This document shows positions 44,254-53,373 of a stretch of DNA of 64,000 nucleotides, one piece after another. Both the position numbers and the translations under genes were made by a program. The notes beneath the pieces are model-generated. The model was not told where the DNA came from, ran no database searches, and saw nothing but the letters and a program-made list of their open reading frames with translations. Position 1 is the first letter of the stretch. Each line of letters starts with the position of its first letter. Location: the NCBI RefSeq assembly GCF_000745015.1, contig NZ_JQNA01000002.1, forward strand, positions 3,844,001 through 3,908,000, given 5' to 3'. This DNA is from Burkholderia sp. 9120. GTDB taxonomy: Bacteria > Pseudomonadota > Gammaproteobacteria > Burkholderiales > Burkholderiaceae.

Positions 44254-44356
44254 GTCCTTCGCAGGGATTCTCCGAGTACGGCCTGCGCGGCGTGTGTGAC
44301 CCACGCGCCGCGCACGTCCACGGATTCGATCCGACGTCATGGATGAGGGGTAGGGA

Positions 44357-45079
44357 ATGGCACTGATACAGATGCTCGGCTTCGGGCCGGATGGCTGGGG
44401 CGGCGTGATATTGCTCGCGGCCTTGATGACAGTCGCGCTGACGCTCGCCGCGCTCGCGGTCGGCGCCGTATTCGGCGGCCTGATCGCGACGGCCAAGCTG
44501 TCGCGGTTTCGCACGTTGCGCGTGATCGGCGATATCTACACCACGGTGTTTCGCGGCGTGCCCGAACTGCTCGTGATCTATCTGTTCTATTTCGGCGGCT
44601 CCACGCTGGTGACGACCATCGGCCAGTGGTTCGGCGCGGACGGTTTCGTCGGCGTGCCGCCGTTCGTGATCGGCGCGCTCGCGGTCGGCATGATCTCCGG
44701 CGCGTACCAGGCCGAGGTGTACCGCGCCGCAGTGCTGGCGGTGTCGCGCGGCGAACTCGAAGCCGCGCGCTCGATCGGCATGCCGACGCTGACCATGGCG
44801 CGCCGCATTCTGATTCCGCAAGTGCTGCGCTTCGCGCTGCCGGGCATCGGCAATGTCTGGCAACTGAGCCTGAAGGATTCGGCGCTGATCTCCGTCACGG
44901 GGCTCGCCGAACTGCTGCGCACCAGCCAGGTGGCGGCGGGCTCCACCCATCAGTACTTCACGTTCTTCGTGGTGGGCGGCGCGCTGTACCTGGTCATGAC
45001 CAGCATCTCGAACCGGGTTTTCAACCGCGCCGAAGCGCGCGTGGGCCGGTCCTTCAAGCGCAACTTCGCGCGCAACTGA
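44357..45079 (+). CDS. polar amino acid ABC permease, HisQ/OccQ-type
   Basis: A 240-residue HisQM-family permease with about five helices: GGVILLAALMTVALTLAALA, TTVFRGVPELLVIYLFYFGG, and the EAA coupling loop ELEAARSIGMPTLTMARRIL followed by LPGIGNVWQLSLKDSALISV. It forms a heterodimer with the next permease. Confidence 0.92.
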   Translation: MALIQMLGFGPDGWGGVILLAALMTVALTLAALAVGAVFGGLIATAKLSRFRTLRVIGDIYTTVFRGVPELLVIYLFYFGGSTLVTTIGQWFGADGFVGVPPFVIGALAVGMISGAYQAEVYRAAVLAVSRGELEAARSIGMPTLTMARRILIPQVLRFALPGIGNVWQLSLKDSALISVTGLAELLRTSQVAAGSTHQYFTFFVVGGALYLVMTSISNRVFNRAEARVGRSFKRNFARN

Positions 45080-45093
45080 CGAGGACGGTCATC

Positions 45094-45849
45094 ATGCATT
45101 TCGATTTCGACTTCCTGTTCGACACGCTCAAGCAACTGCTGGCCGCCGTGCCGACCACGCTCGGGCTGTTCTTCTGTTCGCTGATTCTGGGCGGCCTGCT
45201 GTCGCTCGTGATCGTCACGATGCGGGTGTCGCCGCACTGGCTGCCGAACCGTTTCGCGCGCGCTTATATCCTCGTGTTTCGCGGATCGCCGCTGCTGATC
45301 CAGATGTTCCTCGTGTACTACGGCATGGGTCAGTTCGGCGTGATCCGCGAGAGCTTTTTGTGGCCGGTGCTGCGCGAGCCTTACCTGTGCGCCGTTTTAT
45401 CGCTGGCTTTGTGTACGGCCGGCTATACCGCTGAAATCATTCGCGGCGGATTGATAGCCGTGCCGGTCGGACAGATCGAGGCGGGCTATTCGATCGGTCT
45501 GTCGGGCTTCGCGCTGTTGCGCCGCGTGATCGGGCCGATCGCGTTGCGCCAGTGTCTGCCGGCGTATTCGACCGAAGCCGTGCTGCTCGTCAAATCGACC
45601 GCGCTCGCGAGCCTCGTGACCGTGTGGGAAGTGACCGGCGTCGCGCAGCAGATCATCCAGCAAACCTATCGCACGACCGAAGTATTCATCTGCGCCGCGC
45701 TGATCTATCTGTTCCTGAACTTCGTCATCGTGCGCCTGCTCGGCATGCTGGAGACGCGTCTGTCGCGCCATCTGCGCGCCGCGCCCGCGCAAGCCGCGCC
45801 GAATCGCGCGGTGTCCGCGAAATCCGAAGCACGTCGCGCCGCGTCCTGA
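45094..45849 (+). CDS. polar amino acid ABC permease, HisM/OccM-type
   Basis: A 251-residue permease: [43 protein letters not shown] loop [20 protein letters not shown], then [25 protein letters not shown] lies eight bases before ATG 45094. Residues after about 225 form a hydrophilic Ala/Arg-rich tail beyond the usual family end. Confidence 0.92.
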   Translation: MHFDFDFLFDTLKQLLAAVPTTLGLFFCSLILGGLLSLVIVTMRVSPHWLPNRFARAYILVFRGSPLLIQMFLVYYGMGQFGVIRESFLWPVLREPYLCAVLSLALCTAGYTAEIIRGGLIAVPVGQIEAGYSIGLSGFALLRRVIGPIALRQCLPAYSTEAVLLVKSTALASLVTVWEVTGVAQQIIQQTYRTTEVFICAALIYLFLNFVIVRLLGMLETRLSRHLRAAPAQAAPNRAVSAKSEARRAAS

Positions 45850-45884
45850 GCGGCCGGCCATCCCGAATGAATCTGGAGAATTCC

Positions 45885-46676
45885 ATGAACGCTACGGCTC
45901 CCGTCGCACTGTCGGTCAAGAACATTCACAAGTCGTTCGGCGAGCACCACGTGCTCAAAGGCATTTCGCTCGACGCGCATCAGGGCGACGTGATCTCGAT
46001 TCTCGGCGCGAGCGGCTCGGGCAAGAGCACGTTTCTGCGCTGCCTGAACCTGCTCGAAACGCCCGACGACGGATCGGTCGCGCTGGGCGGCGAAGAGTTG
46101 AAAATGAAGCGCCGCGGCGACGGCAAGCTGCAACCGAGCGACCGCCGCCAGGTGGACCGCGTGCGGTCGCAACTCGGCATGGTGTTTCAGAACTTCAACC
46201 TGTGGTCGCATATGACCGTGCTGGAGAATCTGATCGAAGGGCCGATGCGCGTGCAAAAGCGCAGCCGCGCGGAATCGGTCGAAGAGGCCGAAGCGTTGCT
46301 CGCAAAAGTCGGCCTCGCGGAAAAACGCGGCCACTATCCGGCGCATCTGTCGGGCGGTCAGCAGCAGCGTGTGGCGATTGCGCGCGCGTTGGCCATGCAT
46401 CCGAAAGTGATGCTGTTCGACGAACCGACTTCGGCGCTCGATCCGGAACTGGTGGGCGAAGTGTTGCGCGTGATGCGTTCGCTCGCGGAAGAAGGCCGCA
46501 CCATGCTGGTCGTCACGCACGAAATGGGTTTCGCGCGCCACGTATCGAATCGCGTGATGTTCCTGCATCAAGGCCAGGTGGAAGCCGACGGCACGCCGGA
46601 CGAAGTGTTCGTCGAGTGCAAGTCGGATCGCTTCCGGCAATTCGTGTCGAGCCATCAGGACCGCACTACCAATTGA
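45885..46676 (+). CDS. polar amino acid ABC ATPase, HisP/OccP-type
   Basis: A 263-residue ATPase: Walker [11 protein letters not shown]-loop [18 protein letters not shown], signature [16 protein letters not shown], Walker [15 protein letters not shown] and switch [16 protein letters not shown] sits seven bases before ATG 45885, preferred over ATG 45867. It completes the first importer. Confidence 0.93.
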   Translation: MNATAPVALSVKNIHKSFGEHHVLKGISLDAHQGDVISILGASGSGKSTFLRCLNLLETPDDGSVALGGEELKMKRRGDGKLQPSDRRQVDRVRSQLGMVFQNFNLWSHMTVLENLIEGPMRVQKRSRAESVEEAEALLAKVGLAEKRGHYPAHLSGGQQQRVAIARALAMHPKVMLFDEPTSALDPELVGEVLRVMRSLAEEGRTMLVVTHEMGFARHVSNRVMFLHQGQVEADGTPDEVFVECKSDRFRQFVSSHQDRTTN

Positions 46677-46685
46677 GCCGCATTG

Positions 46686-46744
46686 CCGGGCGGCGTCGCC
46701 CGGTTGCGTGAGCATGCTGTATTCGCCCGGCCGCGTCGCCGGGC
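46686..46744 (+). other. twin GC-rich hairpins between the ATPase and lyase genes
   Basis: Hairpin 1: CCGGGCG (46686-46692) with CGCCCGG (46697-46703). Hairpin 2: GCCCGGC (46725-46731) with GCCGGGC (46738-46744). Both have 7-bp perfect stems, lack T-runs, and lie in the 91-base gap between the transporter ATPase and lyase genes. Confidence 0.5.
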
Positions 46745-46767
46745 TCACCACTGAGCAGAGCACTACC

Positions 46768-48435
46768 ATGGCCGTGATCCGTTCCGATCGTCCTCTCGAC
46801 TGGGCTCAGGTGGCGGCTGTCGCCGCCGGCGAACCGCTCGAACTTGCCACCGGCGCCCGCGCGCGCATCGCCGCGGCGCGCGTGCTCGTCGAGCAGATCG
46901 TCGCGCGCGGCATTCGCGCGTATGGCGTGAACACGGGTGTGGGCGCGTTGTGCGACGTGATCGTCTCGCCGGCCGAACAGCGCAGCTTGTCGCGCAACAT
47001 TCTGATGAGCCACGCGGTCGGCGTCGGCGCGCCGCTCGGTGTCGCCGAGACACGCGCGATCATGGCCGCGGCCGTCAACAACTTCGCGCATGGGCACTCC
47101 GGCATTCGCCTCGAAGTGGCGGATCAACTGGTGGCCCTGCTCAATGCCGATTGTTTGCCGGAAGTGCCGGCGTTCGGCTCGGTCGGTTATCTGAGTCATA
47201 TGGCGCATATCGCGCTCGTTTGCATTGGTGAAGGACACGTGCGCTATCGCGGCGAACGGCTCACGGGACGCGACGCGTTGCAGCGGCTCGGGCTCGAACC
47301 GCTGGTGCTCGAAGCGAAAGAAGGCTTGAGTCTCGTCAACGGCACGCCGTGCGTCGCGGGTCTGGCCGCGTTGGCGCTGGCGCGCGCGGCGCGTCTGCTC
47401 GACTGGACCGATCTGGTCGCTGCGATGAGCTTCGAGAATCTGCGCGGCCAACTCGCCGCGTTCGATGAAGACTCGCTCGCCTTGCGCATTTCGCCGGGCT
47501 TGACCCAGGTGGGCGAACGCATGCGCACCGCGCTCGCCGACAGCGGCATTCTGGCGGCGGTGGTCGGCCAGCGCACCCAGGACCCGTTGAGCATGCGGAC
47601 CATTCCGCACGTGCACGGCGCCGCGCGCGACGTGCTCGCCGCGACCGCCGACGTGGTCAATCGCGAACTCGCTTCGATTACCGATAACCCGATCGTCGCC
47701 GGGACACCGGACGCGCCGCGCGTCTATTCGCAGGCGCATGCGGTGGGCGCGTCGATCGCGCTGGCCATGGACAGCCTCGCCACCGCGATCGCGCAAGTCG
47801 CGGCCATGGCCGAGCGGCGCCTCGACCGCCTCGTCAATCCGCTGGTGAGCGGCTTGCCGGCGTTTCTCGCGCAGCCGGGCGGCTCGTGTTCCGGCTTCAT
47901 GATCGCGCAGTACACGGCGGCTTCGCTGGTCGCGCAGAACCGGCGTCTGGCATTGCCGGCGAGTCTCGACGGCGGCATCACCTCGGGCTTGCAGGAAGAT
48001 CACCTGTGCCACGCCACGCCGGCTGCGCTGAAGGCGCTGGAAATCGTCGACAACGCCGGGCGCATCGTCGCGATCGAATTGCTGGCGGCCGCGCAAGCGT
48101 ACGACCTGCAAAGCATCGACGCGCCGCGCGCGCCGCACACCGAGGCGCTATGGCAACGCGTGCGGCGCGTCGTGCCGACCTATCGCGACGACCGGCCGCT
48201 CGCGCACGACATGAGCGTTGCGTTTCGCCTGATCGCCGATCAGACGCCGCCACCGCTGCCGAACCCGGGTAACATTGGGCCTCGGCCGGTCACGTCGGCG
48301 GAGGGCGCGAATCTGGTTGCGCCTGCAACCGTCACGAATCTGGCGGCGGCGGGCAAGGTGCGCGCCGCCGCGAACGTTGCGAACGTCCCGCTCATGTCGC
48401 TCGACAACGGGCACGGCGGGGCGCGTACGGCTTGA
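46768..48435 (+). CDS. histidine-ammonia-lyase-fold protein lacking the MIO triad; candidate ergothionase
   Basis: A 555-residue member of the HAL/PAL superfamily. Shared active-site blocks are AYGVNTGVGAL (Tyr about 52), EGLSLVNGT (Asn about 191), SITDNPIV and LQEDH (Glu about 410). Where canonical enzymes have GSVG-ASGD-L, whose Ala-Ser-Gly cyclises to the MIO cofactor, this protein reads GSVGYLSHMAH with the triad absent; the DNA at 47176-47200 reads cleanly. The usual QDPYSLR is QDPLSMR, losing a Tyr. Classical deamination is therefore unlikely. Ergothionase, which eliminates trimethylamine from ergothioneine to give thiourocanate, is an MIO-free relative known from Treponema denticola and a Burkholderia. 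About 70 residues of disordered-looking C-terminus are extra. ATG 46768 chosen; GTG 46708 possible. Confidence 0.85.
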   Translation: MAVIRSDRPLDWAQVAAVAAGEPLELATGARARIAAARVLVEQIVARGIRAYGVNTGVGALCDVIVSPAEQRSLSRNILMSHAVGVGAPLGVAETRAIMAAAVNNFAHGHSGIRLEVADQLVALLNADCLPEVPAFGSVGYLSHMAHIALVCIGEGHVRYRGERLTGRDALQRLGLEPLVLEAKEGLSLVNGTPCVAGLAALALARAARLLDWTDLVAAMSFENLRGQLAAFDEDSLALRISPGLTQVGERMRTALADSGILAAVVGQRTQDPLSMRTIPHVHGAARDVLAATADVVNRELASITDNPIVAGTPDAPRVYSQAHAVGASIALAMDSLATAIAQVAAMAERRLDRLVNPLVSGLPAFLAQPGGSCSGFMIAQYTAASLVAQNRRLALPASLDGGITSGLQEDHLCHATPAALKALEIVDNAGRIVAIELLAAAQAYDLQSIDAPRAPHTEALWQRVRRVVPTYRDDRPLAHDMSVAFRLIADQTPPPLPNPGNIGPRPVTSAEGANLVAPATVTNLAAAGKVRAAANVANVPLMSLDNGHGGARTA

Positions 48436-48464
48436 TCAACCCGCGTACCACCCACGAGGTCGCA

Positions 48465-49217
48465 GTGAACACAACGATAAACGCGCAACCCGCAGAGACG
48501 CAGGAACGCTGTCAGGAGACGCCGGCGAAGGCCATGCCCGCGTATGAACAGATCAAGCGCTACGTGATCCGGCGCATTAGCGAAGGCGACTGGAAACCGG
48601 GCGGCCTGATTCCGTCCGAAACCGAACTCGTCAAGGAATTCGGCGTGGCGCGCATGACGGTCTCGCGCGCACTGCGCGAACTGACCACCGAACGCGTGCT
48701 GACGCGCGTGCAAGGGTCCGGCACTTTCGTCGCGCCGCAGCGCTACGAGTCGACCGTGCTGGAGATCCGCAATATCGCCGACGAAATCGCCGCACGCGGG
48801 CATCGTCATTCGGCGCGCGTGCTGACGCTCGAACCGAGCGACGACCCGGAGGCGCTCGAAGCGCTCGGCCTCGCCGGCGGCCCGGCATTTCATTCGTGCA
48901 TCGTGCACAGCGAAGAGGGTGAGCCGATCCAGTACGAGGACCGCTACGTCAACCCGAAGGTGTTCCCCGAGTACCTGCAACAGGACTTCACCGTCGAGAC
49001 GCCGAACCACTACATGGTGCGGCTCGCGCCGATCCAGCGCGCGGAATTCCGCATCTATGCGCAGAAGCCCGACGCGTACGTGCGCCGTCATCTGATGATG
49101 GATATCGGCGAGCCGTGTTTGCAGCTATGGCGACGGACGTGGGTGGGTGACCATGTCGCGACGTCGGTGCAGTTGTGGCACCCGGCGTCGCGTTTTCATC
49201 TGGCGGGGAACGTTTAG
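48465..49217 (+). CDS. HutC-type GntR/UTRA regulator of the first importer-lyase operon
   Basis: A 250-residue GntR protein: winged helix YEQIKRYVIRRISEGDWKPG, PSETELVKEFGVARMTVSRA, VLTRVQGSGTFVAPQ, then a UTRA effector domain with IQYEDRYVNPKVFPEYLQQD. HutC proteins repress histidine-utilisation genes and release on urocanate; here thiourocanate or a similar lyase product is a plausible effector (inference). GTG 48465 with GAGGT just upstream is preferred; a TTG at 48432 overlapping the lyase stop and ATG 48534 are alternatives. It follows the lyase gene directly and converges on the second regulator. Confidence 0.88.
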   Translation: MNTTINAQPAETQERCQETPAKAMPAYEQIKRYVIRRISEGDWKPGGLIPSETELVKEFGVARMTVSRALRELTTERVLTRVQGSGTFVAPQRYESTVLEIRNIADEIAARGHRHSARVLTLEPSDDPEALEALGLAGGPAFHSCIVHSEEGEPIQYEDRYVNPKVFPEYLQQDFTVETPNHYMVRLAPIQRAEFRIYAQKPDAYVRRHLMMDIGEPCLQLWRRTWVGDHVATSVQLWHPASRFHLAGNV

Positions 49218-49283
49218 CGCGCTTGGGGCGCTTTGAGTGTTTTCAGCGCCTGGCGTCCTGCATCTGACGTCTTGCGTCTTGCA

Positions 49284-50027
49284 TTAGCCCTGGCGCTGCG
49301 ACAGATCCGGCGAAAACCGGCAACCCAGCCGGTAGCGCGAACCCGGATGCACGAAGCGCGCGAAGGTCACCGCCACGCCGCTCGTCCACGTTCGGCGCAT
49401 TAGCGTAAGACAGGGTTCTTCGGCGCGCATTTCGAGCAGTTCGGCTTCGGCGCGCGTCGGCAGACCCGCGTCGACAACGTGCTCGACGTCGTGCGCCGGC
49501 ACCACGGCATACAGATACTCGGACGGCCTGACCGTGGCGAAATCCTGCTGCAAGAATTCGGGCGCGGTCGCGGGATTCACGTAGCGGTCTTCCAGTTGCA
49601 CCGGCAAGCCGTTCTCGCGGTGCACGCAGATCACATGAAACACCGACGCGCCAGGCGCGAGCCCCAGCGCGTTCGACACCATCACCGACGCCGTTTCGCG
49701 TTGCGACAGCACCGTGTCGTAGCGGTATTCGTGACCCCGTGAACGGATTTCGTCGCCGATATGGGCGATCATCAGCAGCGTGGATTGCGGCTTGGTTTGC
49801 GCGACGAATGTGCCGACGCCGGATACGCGCGTCACGAGCCCTTCGTCGGCGAGTTCGCGCAGCGCGCGATTCACCGTCATGCGCGACACGCTGAGCGTCG
49901 CGACCAGATCCAGTTCGGAGGGCAGCCGGTCGCCCGCCTGGCGCTCACCCGATTCGATGATGCGGCGAATGTGATGCTTGACCTGTTCGTAGCGCGCGGC
50001 CGGCGCCGTGGCAGCGCGCGTGTTCAT
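49284..50027 (-). CDS. second HutC-type GntR/UTRA regulator
   Basis: A 247-residue GntR protein: [56 protein letters not shown], then a UTRA domain with [20 protein letters not shown]. It resembles the regulator at 48465 closely in layout, suggesting an old duplication. Its ATG (50025-50027) overlaps the stop of the upstream ABC ATPase gene (ATGA), so it is co-transcribed with the second importer and probably represses it through the GTATATAC sites near 53184 and 53283. Confidence 0.9.
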   Translation of the reverse strand: MNTRAATAPAARYEQVKHHIRRIIESGERQAGDRLPSELDLVATLSVSRMTVNRALRELADEGLVTRVSGVGTFVAQTKPQSTLLMIAHIGDEIRSRGHEYRYDTVLSQRETASVMVSNALGLAPGASVFHVICVHRENGLPVQLEDRYVNPATAPEFLQQDFATVRPSEYLYAVVPAHDVEHVVDAGLPTRAEAELLEMRAEEPCLTLMRRTWTSGVAVTFARFVHPGSRYRLGCRFSPDLSQRQG

Positions 50028-50893
50028 GGCGTCGGCGCGTCGTCGGGACCGCGCGCCCAGAACGCGTTGCGGTCGAAGTAGTTTTGCAGGAACTGCCGCA
50101 AGCGCGGCTGGCCCGCGTCGTGAAAGACTTCGCGTGGCGCGCCCTGCACGGCGATGCGGCCTTGATCGATGAACATGACCTTGTCGGCGACCTGCGCGGC
50201 AAAGCCCATTTCGTGCGTGACCACGGCCATCGTCATGCCGTCGCGCGCGAGCTGCTTCATCACCTGCAGCACTTCGCCCACCAGCTCCGGATCGAGCGCC
50301 GAGGTCGGTTCGTCGAACAACATGATGTGCGGCTCCATGGCCAGCGCGCGCGCAATCGCCACGCGTTGCTGCTGACCGCCCGAGAGTTTCGCCGGGTAGG
50401 CGTCGCCCTTGTGCGCGAGGCCGACGGTGTCGAGCATCGCATTGGCGCGGCGGCGCGCTTCGTCGCGCGATAGATGCCGAACGCGCAGCAGCGCTTCCAT
50501 CACGTTGCCGAGCGCTGTCATGTGCGGCCACAGATTGAACTGCTGAAACACCATGCCGACGTTGCGCCGCACGCGATTGATCTCGCCTTGCGAGGCTCGC
50601 ACGCGTTTGCCGTTGCGCTCGCTATAGCCGAGCAATTCGCCTTCTATCCGCACGTCGCCCTGATCGTAAGTCTCGAGTGCGGCGAGGCAGCGCAGCAGCG
50701 TGCTTTTTCCCGAACCCGACGGCCCGATGATGCACACCACTTCGGAGCGCGCGATATCGAGATCGACGCCGCGCAGTACCTGGACTTCACCGAAGCGTTT
50801 GCGCAGGTCGCGCACTTCGATCAGCGGCGCGGCTGCGCTTGTTGCCGTGGTGGCGGAGGACGTGGAGGAGGGCATGTCGGCGATAGCGTTCAT
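50024..50893 (-). CDS. second polar amino acid ABC importer, ATPase
   Basis: A 289-residue ATPase: Walker [28 protein letters not shown], signature [30 protein letters not shown] and [14 protein letters not shown]. About 20 extra low-complexity residues ([17 protein letters not shown] region) precede the domain. No obvious ribosome binding site; the upstream permease gene ends 19 bases earlier. Confidence 0.92.
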   Translation of the reverse strand: MNAIADMPSSTSSATTATSAAAPLIEVRDLRKRFGEVQVLRGVDLDIARSEVVCIIGPSGSGKSTLLRCLAALETYDQGDVRIEGELLGYSERNGKRVRASQGEINRVRRNVGMVFQQFNLWPHMTALGNVMEALLRVRHLSRDEARRRANAMLDTVGLAHKGDAYPAKLSGGQQQRVAIARALAMEPHIMLFDEPTSALDPELVGEVLQVMKQLARDGMTMAVVTHEMGFAAQVADKVMFIDQGRIAVQGAPREVFHDAGQPRLRQFLQNYFDRNAFWARGPDDAPTP

Positions 50894-50912
50894 CAGGGAG
50901 TCCGGAGTGCGT

Positions 50913-51575
50913 TCATGCCATGAAACGTGCGACGCGGGTCTCGGCCCACATGCCCGCGCGCGAGGTCAGCTCGACCAGCGCGAGATAACACACGCACAGC
51001 GCCAGCAAGGTTTCGACGAAAGCGAAAGTAGCCGAGCCGATGCCGGTCAGCACGAAGGTGAGTTCGGGCACGGTGACGATGGACAGCACCGCCGTCTCCT
51101 TGCTCAGCACGATGATCAGGTTGGTCAGCGCGGGCACGATCAGCACCAGCATTTGCGGCGCCTGAATGCGCAGCACCGCTTGCCAGCGCGTGAGCCCGAG
51201 ACACGACGCCGCTTCGAGATGACCCGGCGGCACCGACTGAAATCCGGAGCGGAACGCCTCGGCGAAATACGCGCTGCCGTAGAGACCGAGACCCAGTACG
51301 CCGGCGGTCATCGGTTCGAGCGTGAGGCCGAACGACGGGCCGCCGTAGTAGAGCAGAAACAGTTGCACGAGAAACGGCGTGCCGCGAAACAGTTCGATAT
51401 AGAAGCGCAATAGGCCGCGCACCCAGCGTCCGCAAAAGAGTTGCAGCACGGCGATCAGAAAGCCGATCAGCAGGCCAAGCACGACGCCCGCGATCCACGT
51501 GCCGAGCGTCGTCGCGAAGCCCGCGGCGATCGGCTGAAGGTTGTGCGTGATGACGGTCGGATCGAACTGTTGCAT
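50913..51575 (-). CDS. second polar amino acid ABC importer, permease 1
   Basis: A 220-residue HisM-type permease: [43 protein letters not shown] loop [20 protein letters not shown], then [20 protein letters not shown]. The start at [13 protein letters not shown] (51575) fits the family better than an in-frame ATG at 51626. Confidence 0.92.
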   Translation of the reverse strand: MQQFDPTVITHNLQPIAAGFATTLGTWIAGVVLGLLIGFLIAVLQLFCGRWVRGLLRFYIELFRGTPFLVQLFLLYYGGPSFGLTLEPMTAGVLGLGLYGSAYFAEAFRSGFQSVPPGHLEAASCLGLTRWQAVLRIQAPQMLVLIVPALTNLIIVLSKETAVLSIVTVPELTFVLTGIGSATFAFVETLLALCVCYLALVELTSRAGMWAETRVARFMA

Positions 51576-51594
51576 GACGTGGGTCCGGAGTCGG

Positions 51595-52245
51595 TCAGGC
51601 GTGTTGCAGCCGGTATTCGGCGGCATGCGCGACGAGCGCGAGCGTGCCGCAGATCGCGAAGTAGATCAGCCCGGCGGCCAGATACGCTTCGAGCGGCCGG
51701 TACGTGCTGGCGGCAATGTTCTGCGCGGTGCGCGTCAACTCGGCCACACCCACCACCGAGATCAGCGAAGAAGCCTTGATCAGCAGCACCATTTCGTTGA
51801 CGAGCGAAGGCAGCGTCAAACGAATGGCTTGCGGCACGAGAATGCGCCGCAGCATGTCGAACGGCGAAAGGCCGAGCATGCGCGCGGCTTCGAGATGACC
51901 GGGCGGAATACTGAGGAAACCGCCGCGCAGGATTTCGGCGATATACGACGCGGAGCACAGCGACACGGCGCTGATCGCGGCGACGATCGGCGACACGTTG
52001 ATGCCCGCGAACGGCAGCAGGTAGTACACCAGCAGCAGTTGCACCAGCATCGGCACGCCGCGAAAGAAGAACACGTAGGCGCCGCCGAACAGGCGGGCGG
52101 CGCGCTTCGGCGAGAGTCGCGCGGCGCATACGCCGATCGCGACGAAGAAGCCGATCAGGAGCCCCGTCAGCGAAATGCCGATGGTGGCGAGCGCCGCGTG
52201 CAACAGCAGCGGCAAGCCCTGAACGAAGACGGTCGTGCTGAACAT
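51595..52245 (-). CDS. second polar amino acid ABC importer, permease 2
   Basis: A 216-residue HisM-type permease: HAALATIGISLTGLLIGFFV, FFFRGVPMLVQLLLVYYLLP, EAA loop HLEAARMLGLSPFDMLRRIL, then LVNEMVLLIKASSLISVVGV. It lies 21 bases after the binding-protein gene and 19 before the other permease. Confidence 0.92.
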   Translation of the reverse strand: MFSTTVFVQGLPLLLHAALATIGISLTGLLIGFFVAIGVCAARLSPKRAARLFGGAYVFFFRGVPMLVQLLLVYYLLPFAGINVSPIVAAISAVSLCSASYIAEILRGGFLSIPPGHLEAARMLGLSPFDMLRRILVPQAIRLTLPSLVNEMVLLIKASSLISVVGVAELTRTAQNIAASTYRPLEAYLAAGLIYFAICGTLALVAHAAEYRLQHA

Positions 52246-52266
52246 AAGCGTCGCACTCTCACGCGA

Positions 52267-53094
52267 TCAATAGTTCGGCATCGGCATCGTGGTCGGCGCA
52301 TCCATCGCCACGCCGAACCATTTCTTCTGCAACGCCGCGAGGCGGCCGTCGTTGTGCATTTTCACGAGCGCGGCGTTGAACGCGTCGGCGAGCGGCTTGC
52401 TGTCCGCGTCTTTACGCAGGCAGTAGGCAAAGTACACCTTTGCACCGAACGGCGGCTGCACCACGGCGAACGTCTCCGGGCGCTGCTTGGCCACATACGC
52501 AATGTTGGTCATGGAGTTCGCGACCGCTGCGATCCGGCCGGCGGCGAGGTCGGCGTAAGCCTGATTGTTGTCGACGTATTCGCGGATTTCAGGCGGTTTC
52601 GGCAGCGTCGCGACGTAGGTCTTCAGCTGGTCGAGCTGCGCCGAGCCCTTGCCCGCGCCGACCGTCTTGCCGGCGATATCCGACGATTGTTTGAGCGCGG
52701 TGTCGTTCGCGCGTTTGAGCAGCGCGTCGGTGGCGTCGGCGATGGGCAGCGTGTACGTATAGCGTTCCATGCGCGCCTTGGTGACCGTCAGCGGGCCGCC
52801 CACCATGTCGAATTTTCCCGCTTCCAGACCCGGCAGCACGCTCGGCCACGGCAGGTCGATAAAGCGCACCTTCACGCCCATTTCCTTGCCGACCTCGGCG
52901 AACAGATCTTTATTGAAGCCGGATTGCTGACCGTTTTCGAGGAAGTCGAACGGCGCGAACTGCATCTCGGTGCCGACCACCAGTTCGCCGGCTTTCTTCA
53001 CTTTGGCGAGTTGATCTTCCGCGTGCGCGGTGACGCTTGCCGCGCACAACGCCAACATCAACAGACGACACTTCCAGCCTGCAAGGATACTCAT
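52267..53094 (-). CDS. second polar amino acid ABC importer, periplasmic binding protein
   Basis: A 275-residue SBP_bac_3 protein: signal peptide cleaved near VTAHAED, GELVVGTEMQFAPFDFLENG, DLPWPSVLPGLEAGKFDMVG, TVTKARMERYTYTLP, and a C-terminal Pro/Met-rich tail. Ligand class is polar amino acids in general; its sequence is quite different from the first binding protein, so the ligands probably differ. GGAGAA precedes ATG 53094. First gene of a five-gene transcript ending with the second HutC-type regulator. Confidence 0.92.
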   Translation of the reverse strand: MSILAGWKCRLLMLALCAASVTAHAEDQLAKVKKAGELVVGTEMQFAPFDFLENGQQSGFNKDLFAEVGKEMGVKVRFIDLPWPSVLPGLEAGKFDMVGGPLTVTKARMERYTYTLPIADATDALLKRANDTALKQSSDIAGKTVGAGKGSAQLDQLKTYVATLPKPPEIREYVDNNQAYADLAAGRIAAVANSMTNIAYVAKQRPETFAVVQPPFGAKVYFAYCLRKDADSKPLADAFNAALVKMHNDGRLAALQKKWFGVAMDAPTTMPMPNY

Positions 53095-53183
53095 GGGATT
53101 CTCCGGTGGGCAAAGCGGTGTCGCGCGAAATCGGTGAGCGATGAGCGGTCAGCGTTCAAGCCCGGCGCGAGTCATGCGAGGCA

Positions 53184-53191
53184 GTATATAC
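53184..53191 (-). promoter_or_regulatory. HutC-type operator C at the second importer's promoter
   Basis: GTATATAC (53184-53191) fits GTNTANAC. On the minus strand the context is GCGGTATATACTGCC, and TATACT is a good -10 hexamer, about 90 bases upstream of the binding-protein start. It shares the 11-mer GCGGTATATAC, in the same orientation relative to its gene, with operator D. Confidence 0.65.
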
Positions 53192-53262
53192 CGCGTTTTT
53201 CCCGCGAAAAAAATAAACCGGCGACTAGAGAAAAGCCCTAACCCAGCGCATTGCAACGCAAC

Positions 53263-53291
53263 TTGCGGGGGTGCTTTTGGCGGTATATACA
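53263..53291 (+). promoter_or_regulatory. promoter and HutC-type operator D for the oxygenase-dehydrogenase operon
   Basis: TTGCGG (53263-53268), 17 bases, then TATACA (53286-53291), overlapped by GTATATAC (53283-53290). It lies about 85 bases before the oxygenase start. Its context GGCGGTATATACAACTG mirrors operator C. Confidence 0.65.
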
Positions 53292-53373
53292 ACTGCACAT
53301 GCACGAAGCGCGCGGCGCTTTTTCGTCGGTATTTTCGTCAGTAGATTGCAACGGCCTTTCAGGGAGCCACGCG

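Noticed and set aside
46768..48435. Ordinary histidine ammonia-lyase HutH of a hut operon
   Set aside because: The MIO triad is missing and no hutU, hutI, hutG or hutF genes accompany it.
49227..49250. Terminator between the two convergent HutC-type genes
   Set aside because: GGCGCT and AGCGCC can pair over a 12-base loop, but the stem is short and no T-run follows.
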